Source of the DNA: Candidatus Aquicultor sp.
GTDB taxonomy: Bacteria; Actinomycetota; Aquicultoria; Aquicultorales; Aquicultoraceae
DNA: 64,000 bases
Direction: 5' to 3'
Assembly (NCBI GenBank): GCA_036504445.1
Contig: DASXVE010000012.1
Coordinates: 62,001 to 126,000 of the forward strand
Shown: positions 18,390-26,855 of the stretch, one piece after another
Layout: every line of letters starts with the position of its first letter
Numbering within the stretch: position 1 is the first letter of the stretch
Made by a program: the position numbers and the translations under genes
The notes under the pieces: model-generated
What the model was told of the DNA's origin: nothing
The model's input: the letters and a program-made list of their open reading frames with translations, nothing else
The model's database searches: none

Positions 18390-20135
18390 ATGCTGCAAGA
18401 GCTGTATATTAGCAATCTGGCGCTTATAGATAAAGCAAAAGCCGTCTTTGGCGACGGCTTAAACGTTTTGACCGGCGAAACCGGAGCCGGCAAGACGGTT
18501 GTCGTTGGGGCGGTAAATCTACTGCTCGGCGGACGCGCCGGCACCTCGCTCATTCGCCGGGACTGCACCAAGGCCGAAGTCGAGGGCGTATTCTCGGTAC
18601 CTAAGAAAATGCGCGAAGACGAGACCGTAGCCGACCTCTTTGATGATGAAGACGAGCACATTATTATCCGCAGAATTATTTCCGCAGATGGCAAGAACAA
18701 GTGCTACATTAACGACCGCATGGTCACGCTGGCAAAGGTTCAGGAGATCGGGAAACGCCTGATCGACCTGCACGGGCAGCACGAGCATCAATCGCTTTTC
18801 AAAATATCCTCTCACATTGATTTTCTCGATAAATACGGCGGCGCCGAACTTTTGCAGCTCAGAGAAGCATTTATAGATCAAAGCAAGCGGTTCAAGCAGC
18901 TCAAAGATGGTCTTGCGCACCTGAAAGGCGCCGAGCGAGAGCTGCTCGGCAAAAAAGACTTGCTACAGTTTCAGATTGGTGAGATCGATAGCGCCGATCT
19001 TTCGCCGAACGAGGATGAAGAGCTTACGCACGAACGCGATATACTGCGCAACGCCGAGAAGCTTTACACGGCAGTCGCCGGTGCGGCCGTTACGCTCGAT
19101 GAGTCCGGCGAAAGCATGTCCGCAACCGAACTGATAGCGCAGGCAGCCGCAGAACTAAAACATGTCTCGGGAATCGATACACCGCTCGATGAAATAACCG
19201 GGCGCCTGGATAGTTTATTGATCGAAGTTGAAGACTGCGTGGCGGGTTTACGAGACTACGGCACCACTCTTGATTTTCCACCGGGCCGGTTGCAGGAAGT
19301 CGAGGACTGCTTGGCGCTTCTATCGCTGTTAAAACGCAAATACGGCGCGACGATTGAAGATATTCTGCGTTATAGGGACCAAGCGGCGGCTGAAATGGCG
19401 CTCTGCGATACATCGGAAGAGCGCAAAGAAGCACTGCAGGCCGAAATATCCCAAAAAGAAAAAGAACTTGCACGTATCGCATTTTGCCAGAGTAATGCGA
19501 GGAAGCAATTCGCTAAAGCGTTCTCGGCTGAAGTTAAGAGAGAACTTGCTGAATTGAATATGCCAAATGCGCAATTTGAGGTATTATGTATCAGGGAACA
19601 GGACAGCGAGGGCTTGCTTGTCGATGGCGGGTGGTACCGCCTCTACAGTACCGGAATCGATAAGATAGAATTCATGGTTTCGGCTAACAAAGGCGAGCCT
19701 GTTAAACCGCTTATTAAGATCGCATCCGGTGGGGAAATCTCCCGCATAATGCTGGCGCTAAAAATCGTATTAGCCGATGCGGATGAGGTATCAACGCTGA
19801 TATTCGATGAGGTTGATGTCGGGATCGGCGGAAAAACGGCAATGGCCGTCGGACAGAAGATGGCTGTGCTCGCGCGCAAACATCAAGTCATCGCCGTAAC
19901 TCACCTGCCTCAAATCGCAAGCTATGCGGACCGGCACTTTAATGTCGTAAAAAGCGAGAAAGGCAGCCGTACGGTTACCGAAATCGGTGAGCTTCTCGAT
20001 CGCGACCGCATCGATGAAATGGCGCGGCTCTTAAGCGGAAACGCTGAGTCGGATGTTTCCCTTAAACATGCGGAAGAATTACTGAGTAAAGCAAGTAAGA
20101 GCAAACGTGGGACGGTGCATGGAACAGTTAACTAA
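18390..20135 (+). CDS. recN: DNA repair protein RecN
   Basis: An SMC-like ATPase acting early at double-strand breaks. The 581-residue product has Walker A GETGAGKT (residues 29-36) near the start, a central helical coiled-coil region with LHGQHEHQ before it, and the C-terminal signature KIASGGEISR and Walker B LIFDEVDVGIGG. GTG 18381 is an in-frame alternative, but AGGTGA at 18379-18384 is well spaced for ATG 18390, and RecN proteins begin MLQELYI. The 3' end overlaps the next gene by 17 bases. Confidence 0.94.
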   Translation: MLQELYISNLALIDKAKAVFGDGLNVLTGETGAGKTVVVGAVNLLLGGRAGTSLIRRDCTKAEVEGVFSVPKKMREDETVADLFDDEDEHIIIRRIISADGKNKCYINDRMVTLAKVQEIGKRLIDLHGQHEHQSLFKISSHIDFLDKYGGAELLQLREAFIDQSKRFKQLKDGLAHLKGAERELLGKKDLLQFQIGEIDSADLSPNEDEELTHERDILRNAEKLYTAVAGAAVTLDESGESMSATELIAQAAAELKHVSGIDTPLDEITGRLDSLLIEVEDCVAGLRDYGTTLDFPPGRLQEVEDCLALLSLLKRKYGATIEDILRYRDQAAAEMALCDTSEERKEALQAEISQKEKELARIAFCQSNARKQFAKAFSAEVKRELAELNMPNAQFEVLCIREQDSEGLLVDGGWYRLYSTGIDKIEFMVSANKGEPVKPLIKIASGGEISRIMLALKIVLADADEVSTLIFDEVDVGIGGKTAMAVGQKMAVLARKHQVIAVTHLPQIASYADRHFNVVKSEKGSRTVTEIGELLDRDRIDEMARLLSGNAESDVSLKHAEELLSKASKSKRGTVHGTVN

Positions 20136-20985
20136 CGAGCATGAATCGACACATGGTAAAGATTTCGAATTAAAAGGTCTAAGCCCCGGCATATCCTCGG
20201 CGGAAGCAACTGCAGCTCAACGGATCAGAGAAAAACGCGAGCAACAGCGAACACTACGGCTTTTAAGAATGAAACACGCAGCCCTTGTCATACTCTTCCT
20301 GTTCTCGATCGGTCTTACCTGTTATGCGGTTAGTGAATTTAGTATACCGTGGATATCACATCATAGTAAAAACGCGAGTGCGTCCGAACTGGCGGCGCAT
20401 GAGAATCAAAGGATATACGAGCGCTTTGCCAGTGTTGCCGATACCGGCCTTAGCCTATCGCTGCCTGCTAAAATCGGCGATGTTATTGCCGTTGGGTTTC
20501 ATGAGGCGGAACGCCAAGACGCGGAAGTGATTAATCCCGCAATTAAGTTCTTCGATAACGAAAGCACGACAACCGTGCGCAATGCGGTTATTAATTCCCT
20601 GGTACCGGTACTTTTTGTGATGAACACTCGGGCGCGTGGAAGCTCGGCCACATCGGCCATGGACATAGTCTTGAAGCCGAATGCGGAGGTTTTAAGCCCG
20701 GTGGATGGCGTCGTAACAAAAGTCTGCACGTATTGTTTATATGGCAAAGTCACGGATTATCGTGTCGAAATTCAACCCGACGGTTTCCCAAACCTACATG
20801 TAGCGATAATACACATCAAGAATGTAGCGGTAGCGGCAGGCCAGAAAGTAATTCATAGAAAAACACCGATAGCTTCAATGCGGCCGTTGCCTGAGATACA
20901 AAGCCAGGTAATCAAATATTTACCCGAACCAGAAGACCACGTACACATCCAAGTAAATCCGACATCCATCGACATCCAAGACTAA
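20119..20985 (+). CDS. Membrane-anchored protein with degenerate LytM/M23-like domain
   Basis: A 288-residue protein. A charged cytoplasmic N-terminus (1-50, with a basic Arg/Gln helix) is followed by one transmembrane helix (about 52-72) and a long extracytoplasmic part. The C-terminal 110 residues follow the M23 beta pattern: VLSPVDGVVTKV, then a central beta sheet, then VAAGQKVIHRKTPIAS, ending in DHVHIQVNP with the HxH pair (H274, H276). The first metal motif (HxxxD) is not seen; a SAMD segment sits there instead. It may therefore be a non-catalytic LytM factor that regulates other hydrolases. It lies between recN and steA. The homology is inferred from pattern only. GTG 20107 is an alternative start. 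Confidence 0.6.
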   Translation: MEQLTNEHESTHGKDFELKGLSPGISSAEATAAQRIREKREQQRTLRLLRMKHAALVILFLFSIGLTCYAVSEFSIPWISHHSKNASASELAAHENQRIYERFASVADTGLSLSLPAKIGDVIAVGFHEAERQDAEVINPAIKFFDNESTTTVRNAVINSLVPVLFVMNTRARGSSATSAMDIVLKPNAEVLSPVDGVVTKVCTYCLYGKVTDYRVEIQPDGFPNLHVAIIHIKNVAVAAGQKVIHRKTPIASMRPLPEIQSQVIKYLPEPEDHVHIQVNPTSIDIQD

Positions 20986-21127
20986 TTGTGAATTTATAGT
21001 GAATATTGCAGTTTTGGGTTCGCCAAATTGCCGTGGATGAGATAGGATACAACAGTAAACAAAGCGAAACTCTGGCTCAAAGATTTCAGATACGTAGTGT
21101 ATAGTAGTAGTGAAAGGATCTGGAACA

Positions 21128-22426
21128 ATGACGGGCGAGCGAACAGAGAAAAACACCGATAGCGCTGGGCCTTGGCTCCTCGATGACAGCGTAGATGAGG
21201 ATATACTTCGGGGCGGGAAGCGCTCGAAGCTGTTACGTAAGGGTCACAAATATCGCCAAGATCGCAAGAATAACAAAGAGGAACGTGTTAAGAAGGCTGG
21301 AAGTATGTTTTACGAAGGCAAAGCTAAACTTGACAAGAGAACCAAGAAACTTGTGAAACGCCTTAAACAAGGCGATATCGCAATTATTGATCATGAGGAC
21401 CTCGATCGCGTAACCGCCGAAGCGCTTGCCGAAACCGGCGTTGAGGTGGTAATAAACGCAAGCTGCTTTACTTCGGGCACATATCCTAACGCGGGTCCGA
21501 TAATTCTCTGTGACGCCGGTATTCACCTGGTTGATAATGTGGGCGCTGAGATATTCGAAATCGTAAAAGAGGGCGAACAGATCACGGTAAAAGGCGACCA
21601 GATATACGAAGGCGACCGCACGGTCGGCAGCGGCACAAAGCTCACCCATGCGTTCTTACAGCAAGAGATGGCCAAAGCCAATGATCGCATAGGCGTGGAA
21701 ATTGAGAAGTTCGCGGTTAACACGCTCGAATATATACAGAAAGAAAAGGAACTTATTCTCGACGGCTCAAACGTTCCCAGAACGCGCATCAATTTTGAAG
21801 GCCGTCACGTTCTCATCGTCGTTCGCGGCTACGATTACAAAGCCGATTTGAAGGCGCTTCGCGGTTATATCCACGAGATGAAGCCTATCCTTATCGGCGT
21901 CGACGGGGGCGCCGACGCGCTCGTAGAAGAGGGTTACACGCCGGATATCATTATCGGCGACATGGACAGCGTCGTTGACGAAACGCTTCGCTGCGGCGCA
22001 GAGCTTATCGTACACGCATATCCCGGTGGGAAAGCTCCGGGGTTGTCGCGGCTCGAAAAGATGATCTTGCCGTCGCTCGTCTTCGAGTCGGCCGGTACCA
22101 GCGAAGATATAGCAATGATTTTAGCCTATGAGAAAGGGGCGGACCTCATCGTCGCCCTGGGTACGCACGCCAATCTTGTAGAATTTCTGGACAAAGGGCG
22201 CAAAGGCATGTCGAGTACATTTCTCGTACGTCTTAAGGTCGGCAGCAAACTTGTCGATGCAAAAGGTGTAAACAAACTCTACAGGTCGTCCGTAAAAATC
22301 AGCCATCTAATCGTTTTACTTTTAGCCGCGATGAGCGCTATTATAGCGATAGTGATGGCTGCTCCGCCGATACGACAGTCTATCCGTTTGTTTATAGTTC
22401 AAATAAAACTCAGTCTGGGACTTTAG
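21128..22426 (+). CDS. steA: SteA-like cytokinetic ring protein
   Basis: In corynebacteria SteA works with SteB at the division septum. The 432-residue product has a basic 60-residue N-terminal extension, then the conserved FYEGKAKLDKRTKKLVKRL start of the family core. A thiamine-pyrophosphokinase-like segment follows (GVDGGADAL...PDIIIGDMDSV, about 258-284), and near the C-terminus one transmembrane helix (about 384-406). ATG 21128 follows AAAGGA and is preferred to GTG 21110. steB begins 10 bases later. The nadK-recN-steA-steB order matches Mycobacterium and Corynebacterium. Confidence 0.88.
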   Translation: MTGERTEKNTDSAGPWLLDDSVDEDILRGGKRSKLLRKGHKYRQDRKNNKEERVKKAGSMFYEGKAKLDKRTKKLVKRLKQGDIAIIDHEDLDRVTAEALAETGVEVVINASCFTSGTYPNAGPIILCDAGIHLVDNVGAEIFEIVKEGEQITVKGDQIYEGDRTVGSGTKLTHAFLQQEMAKANDRIGVEIEKFAVNTLEYIQKEKELILDGSNVPRTRINFEGRHVLIVVRGYDYKADLKALRGYIHEMKPILIGVDGGADALVEEGYTPDIIIGDMDSVVDETLRCGAELIVHAYPGGKAPGLSRLEKMILPSLVFESAGTSEDIAMILAYEKGADLIVALGTHANLVEFLDKGRKGMSSTFLVRLKVGSKLVDAKGVNKLYRSSVKISHLIVLLLAAMSAIIAIVMAAPPIRQSIRLFIVQIKLSLGL

Positions 22427-22435
22427 GAGAAATCT

Positions 22436-23326
22436 ATGTTTGACATGCGCTATCACATAGCGTCACTGGTTGGAGTGTTTTTAGCACTGGCAATCGGTAT
22501 TCTGCTCGGCACGGTTATAGTTGACAAAGGCTTGCTTATCGACCAGCAGCAGGCGCTGGTTAAAAAAATCGAACAAAATTTTGACGAGCTTAGAACGGAA
22601 AACAGAACGTTAAAGGATGAAGTGAGTACCCAGCGTCAATTTGCCGATCAGATTATTCCTCTCACCGTTAAAGACAGGTTAGCCGGTGACAACGTCGCGG
22701 TTATCGTGACCGGTTCGGCGGGAGACGAAGTGGTGTCCGGCATGTTGAGTAGCATTAGGAAAGCCGGGGCTACGGCCAGCAGCATCAAGCTCGTACCGGA
22801 TTTTAAAATCACAGACCAGATAATAACTCAGATGAAGCCGTATTTCTCTACCGATTTAAACGCAGAAAATGCCCAAGACCTGCTTATTAAGAAAATGGTT
22901 GATGAGCTTACGGTTAATACGACAACGGCAACATCTATTACAAGCACAACGACTCTTAAACCGAGAGCGCCGTATTTGCAGCAACTAAAGACAATCGGGT
23001 TTATCACCGGCGACCTCGTTGTGGTATCGCCGATGAAGCCGATCACGAAGGCCGTCCTGGTTGGTGGGTCGGACGTGGCGCGCGACCCGATGAAGATCGA
23101 TCTGCCGATCATTCTGCAGCTTAAAGCTGTAAAGATACGGGTTAGCGGTGTCGAGGCATCGGATTGCGAGAAATCGTACGTGAAGTCCTATCAGACGGCC
23201 GGTATTCCTACCGTAGATAATGTCGACCAGCCAATGGGAATTATCTCGACGATCTTTACGCTGGCAGGGACCGATGGCAACTTCGGCTCTAAGAAAACCG
23301 CCGGGCAGCTTATGCCGTCGTCTTAA
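22436..23326 (+). CDS. steB: SteB/MctB-like membrane protein (PF11382 family)
   Basis: A 296-residue protein with an N-terminal transmembrane helix (about 8-29, MRYHIASLVGVFLALAIG typical of the family), a coiled coil (about 35-70) and a large extracytoplasmic domain. Mycobacterial members are named MctB (copper homeostasis), while corynebacterial SteB acts in septum formation and hydrolase control. Being directly behind steA favours the division role here. AGGAGA precedes ATG 22436. A terminator follows. Confidence 0.87.
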   Translation: MFDMRYHIASLVGVFLALAIGILLGTVIVDKGLLIDQQQALVKKIEQNFDELRTENRTLKDEVSTQRQFADQIIPLTVKDRLAGDNVAVIVTGSAGDEVVSGMLSSIRKAGATASSIKLVPDFKITDQIITQMKPYFSTDLNAENAQDLLIKKMVDELTVNTTTATSITSTTTLKPRAPYLQQLKTIGFITGDLVVVSPMKPITKAVLVGGSDVARDPMKIDLPIILQLKAVKIRVSGVEASDCEKSYVKSYQTAGIPTVDNVDQPMGIISTIFTLAGTDGNFGSKKTAGQLMPSS

Positions 23327-23359
23327 AAGGCCTGATACACGAATAAATAACGAAACGAT

Positions 23360-23390
23360 AAAGGGTCCAGCTTCTGGGTCCTTTATTTTC
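23360..23390 (+). terminator. Intrinsic terminator after steB
   Basis: A ten-pair stem (23360-23369 with 23375-23384, two G-T pairs) with a GCTTC loop, followed by ATTTTC. Confidence 0.6.
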
Positions 23391-23408
23391 GAGGTGAAGC
23401 AAAACCAT

Positions 23409-24095
23409 ATGGAAACCACGAATCATACGAGCGTAATAGCCGTTATAGCAGCATATAACGAGGCCGACAGGATAGACGCGACGGTGCGCGCGGCGCGCGC
23501 CATTCCGTCGGTAACCAGGGTTTTGGTTGTCGATGACGGTTCAGCGGATGCCACGAGCCAGGTAGCGCAGCAAGCAGGCGCGGAGGTGCTGCGCTTATCG
23601 AAAAATGCCGGTAAAGGAAAGGCTCTACAGAAAGCGGTTGCCGATCTAACCGATGACGTAACCTTATTTCTTGACGGTGACCTTGGCGAATGCGCGGCCG
23701 AAGCGCAAAAAATTCTGGACCCCGTAGTGCGCGGTGTCGCCGATATGGCGATTGCAGATTTTCCAAAGCCGCAAACAAAGGGCGGCATCGGCCTGGCGAA
23801 AGGACTCGGACGGTGGGCTATTAAGCGGTTTACCGGCGTGGAAATGGCCGAGCCGCTATCCGGGCAGCGCGCGGTTAAGACCGGTTATTTAAAAGGATTA
23901 GAGTTTGAATCGGGCTATGGGCTCGAAGTAGGCTTAAGCATCGATATCCTAAAACAGGGTTGTCGTGTTGTTGAAGTGCCGGTCAATATGACGCATCGTG
24001 AAACCGGCCGCAATTTTGCAGGTTTTATGCACCGTGGCCGGCAATTTTTAGATATTTTACGTGTAATCTTTAGAAGGACGGTTGCCGATACATAA
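23409..24095 (+). CDS. Family 2 glycosyltransferase
   Basis: A 228-residue GT-A fold enzyme. IAVIAAYNEADRI (residues 10-22) and VLVVDDGSAD form the nucleotide-sugar site, NAGKGKALQKA the next conserved loop, and FLDGDLGE carries the metal-binding DxD-type residues. The C-terminal MTHRETGRNFAGFMHR resembles the conserved basic segment of polyprenyl-phosphate or glycerate glycosyltransferases. No membrane helices are seen. ATG 23409 is used; the longer open frame upstream lies inside steB. GAGGTGA is 11 bases upstream. Donor and acceptor are not known. Confidence 0.8.
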   Translation: METTNHTSVIAVIAAYNEADRIDATVRAARAIPSVTRVLVVDDGSADATSQVAQQAGAEVLRLSKNAGKGKALQKAVADLTDDVTLFLDGDLGECAAEAQKILDPVVRGVADMAIADFPKPQTKGGIGLAKGLGRWAIKRFTGVEMAEPLSGQRAVKTGYLKGLEFESGYGLEVGLSIDILKQGCRVVEVPVNMTHRETGRNFAGFMHRGRQFLDILRVIFRRTVADT

Positions 24096-24137
24096 TATGA
24101 TAATGACGCGCTTAATTCGCAATGTTACGGGGGGGTA

Positions 24138-25244
24138 ATGCTAGTGATCGAACGAGGGGTCCTATACATTGTTGATTCAAGTATGAGTAGCGTAAAACAA
24201 CATGTCCTCGTCCTCCTGAAGTACCTTAACCGGGCTCGGTACAAACCGTACCTGGTTACCTCAGACGATACGTACATCGCTGAGCATATTAAAGATCTCG
24301 ACGTCGAGTATATTGTAATTCCCGGCATTTCAACGGCGACTAAACTTAATGTCGGAGGTATTGTCAAACAGATCCAGCAATTCCTCGAAGAACGTAAGGT
24401 AAATCTTGTGCACACTCATGGCGACCAGGCGTGCTTTGTTGGTACACACCTTGCGAAAGCGTTGGAAGTAAAACATGTTTCCACCGTTCATACCGCAGAG
24501 GATACTTCAAAAAAGAAGGGTTTATTCGGAATTCAGCATGACAAGGTTTTAACCACGCCCGACCGCATAATTGCAATCTCCGAGGACATCAGAAAACAAG
24601 TCGAACCGCTTAACGAAGTTAGGCTGATATATAATGGTATCGAGATAGAGCGTTTCGGCGACACACTCGATACCGAGCATCTCTTTAGGGAGCTTGAGGT
24701 TACTAAAGATCATAAGATGATCGGCACGGTAACCGAGCTGACGCCCGGAAGCGGTATTGATGTATTTTTAGACGCGGCAGCCAAGCTGCAAAAAGATGAT
24801 CCCGAAATGCATTTTATCGTCGCAGGCGATGGCGATGAACTCGATAATCTTAAAGAGAAAGCGGCATCTCTCGGTATTGCTAAGAACGCGCACTTCTTAG
24901 GTTTCAGGCGAGACGTAGCGCATATTTTGAAAAGCCTGAACGTTGTGGTTATACCGAATATCTCAACGGAATTGCCGCTCGCTCTGCTTGAAGCTCTTGC
25001 CAGCATAAAGCCGGTTGTTATCTCGGATACGCCGGGCGTGCGCGAAGTCGTTTCCGAGGATAGTGTTGAGTTTGTGAAGCCGGGGGATGCAGATGCAATC
25101 GTAAAGGCCGTTAGCGGCCTGTTATCCGACGCCGACAAGGCAAACGCAAAAGCGAGTGCAGGCCAGAAGCTTATCTCAGGAAGATTTTCAGTTGAGAATA
25201 TGATCAAGCCGACGCAGTCACTTTATCTTGAGGTTGCTGGATAG
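24138..25244 (+). CDS. GT4-type (GT-B fold) glycosyltransferase
   Basis: A 368-residue glycosyltransferase of the GT-B fold. The N-terminal half has VLYIVDSSMSSVKQHVLVLLKYL and HTHGDQACFVGTHLA. The C-terminal half has the nucleotide-sugar segment (FIVAGDGDELDNLKEKA, FLGFRRDVAHILKSLNVVVIP) and the ELPLALLEALA motif with the two spaced glutamates. ATG 24138 follows a GGGGGG stretch. It probably builds an envelope glycan with the GT2 protein just upstream. Substrates unknown. Confidence 0.82.
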   Translation: MLVIERGVLYIVDSSMSSVKQHVLVLLKYLNRARYKPYLVTSDDTYIAEHIKDLDVEYIVIPGISTATKLNVGGIVKQIQQFLEERKVNLVHTHGDQACFVGTHLAKALEVKHVSTVHTAEDTSKKKGLFGIQHDKVLTTPDRIIAISEDIRKQVEPLNEVRLIYNGIEIERFGDTLDTEHLFRELEVTKDHKMIGTVTELTPGSGIDVFLDAAAKLQKDDPEMHFIVAGDGDELDNLKEKAASLGIAKNAHFLGFRRDVAHILKSLNVVVIPNISTELPLALLEALASIKPVVISDTPGVREVVSEDSVEFVKPGDADAIVKAVSGLLSDADKANAKASAGQKLISGRFSVENMIKPTQSLYLEVAG

Positions 25245-25275
25245 GCGCAAAATACCAATCGAAACTAACCGAATA

Positions 25276-25320
25276 AACCGGTAACTAGTGAAAATGGAAT
25301 CTAGTTAACCGGCTTTTTTA
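25276..25320 (+). terminator. Intrinsic terminator after the GT4 gene
   Basis: CCGGTAACTAG (25278-25288) pairs with CTAGTTA(A)CCGG (25301-25312), one bulged A, followed by CTTTTTTATT. The rest of the 267-base gap to the next gene also holds the 12-base palindrome GGATAATTATCC (25383-25394), a possible operator. Confidence 0.75.
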
Positions 25321-25511
25321 TTGCTATTATTGGTCGAAATAACATAACAAATGGGTAATTTGATTAAGCAATACGGGAAATGGGATAATTATCCTACATC
25401 ATACGGTTAAAAATCGGTATCATGAGCTATGACAATCGCTCGAGGGAATAAAGAAGTGTCTCTAGCCGAATGATATAGCAAAATTATTGAGAAATGGCGT
25501 AACCTTACACT

Positions 25512-26768
25512 ATGGATTGGATCAGAAACCGGCTTAAGGAACTTGATGCAGCGGCAATTATAGTCATTGTCGCATTGATATTCGGTGCATTGCTACGAAT
25601 TGGCGCCTGGCACCAGGGCGAAGGCAGGAATGTCCTCGGGACGTCGACCGATTCGCTAATGTATGAGAACTTGGCGAAAGACCTGCTTGCCGGTAAGGGC
25701 TATATCGGCACCGACCACATGATCGCCCGAACCGGCCAACAAACGGCGTTTTACGGCCCAACGTACCCATTTTATCTGGTTGCCGTGCATTATGTATTCG
25801 GTTCTGCGGTTGAGGTTGCACAGGCTTCAAATATGATCCTCGGAATACTCACGGCAATTGCTGTCTTCATGCTTGGCTCGCGAATGTACGGCCGATTGCG
25901 GGGTGCGGGGGCTGCTTTCATTGTGGCAGTATCGCCCCAGCTTATTTATTACGGTTTTCGATTAATGTCGGAAACGCTGTACATATTTCTTCAGGCGCTT
26001 CTTTTAATTGCGATTGTCGTGATTTTAAAGAAAGACAAACCGTCATTGTGGGCGCTGGCCGGCACCGGCGTGTTGTTCGGTATCACCTACTTATGCCGTC
26101 AGGTGGTCTTCGTGCTCCCGGTAATCCTCTTGCCTATCTGGTGGCTTCGCTATAAGGAAAACGGGTACTCGTGGATGGCGAAAACCGTAGGTATGTTTCT
26201 GGTGGGAACCATGCTCATTTTGGGGCCGTGGGTCGTCCGAAATTATGTGACATTTCACGAGGTAATGTTCGGTACGACAACCGGGCCGGCGACGCTGTGG
26301 TGGGGTTCGCTTGAGGATAAGGGGTACTCGCTCAGCCTATTGCAGATAAAGTTCAGGAATGAGCACCCAAACATGAACGAGGTACAGCTAAGCCATCTTT
26401 GTTCCCAAGAAGCCAAGTATAACTTGCTGCATCTGACGAGGGCGGAGATCCTTTATAAGATCGGCAATCGCCCGCGCAAGCTCCTTGGTTTTCCAAGAAA
26501 TTTTGACGATATAAGCGACCCGCAAGTCTTCATCGGGATAAGCTATCTGACGCTTACCGTTCTCGGGATCGCCGGGCTTTTCATGGGGTCGAGAAGGCGA
26601 TACGACCGTATACTTGTTGCCTGGTTTGCAGTGGCTCTGTTGGCTGTCCCGCTTCTTACCCACGTGGTTTTCCGCTACATAATGCCGGTAGTGCCGCTTC
26701 TTGCGTTAGGCGCGGCCAACTTCGTCTTTATTGTTGTGCAAAAAGCAAGAGTTAGCGCGGGGGCATAG
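25512..26768 (+). CDS. GT-C membrane glycosyltransferase (PMT/ArnT-like)
   Basis: A 418-residue polytopic protein with about 10 membrane helices. The first extracytoplasmic loop has STDSLMYENLAKDLLAG (D47), matching the acidic catalytic loop of family 39 enzymes, which use polyprenyl-phosphate sugars. GPTYPFYLVAV further along is also typical. No clear ribosome site is seen before ATG 25512. The GT2 gene upstream could make the polyprenyl-phosphate sugar donor. Acceptor (protein or lipid-linked glycan) is unknown. Confidence 0.75.
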   Translation: MDWIRNRLKELDAAAIIVIVALIFGALLRIGAWHQGEGRNVLGTSTDSLMYENLAKDLLAGKGYIGTDHMIARTGQQTAFYGPTYPFYLVAVHYVFGSAVEVAQASNMILGILTAIAVFMLGSRMYGRLRGAGAAFIVAVSPQLIYYGFRLMSETLYIFLQALLLIAIVVILKKDKPSLWALAGTGVLFGITYLCRQVVFVLPVILLPIWWLRYKENGYSWMAKTVGMFLVGTMLILGPWVVRNYVTFHEVMFGTTTGPATLWWGSLEDKGYSLSLLQIKFRNEHPNMNEVQLSHLCSQEAKYNLLHLTRAEILYKIGNRPRKLLGFPRNFDDISDPQVFIGISYLTLTVLGIAGLFMGSRRRYDRILVAWFAVALLAVPLLTHVVFRYIMPVVPLLALGAANFVFIVVQKARVSAGA

Positions 26769-26855
26769 AGCCGGTTTGACTGTAGTGAGAAGCACGTTTA
26801 TCATGTATCCATGTGCTCAGTTCCCATATCGAGCGTGATGTCTCGGAGGTTATCG

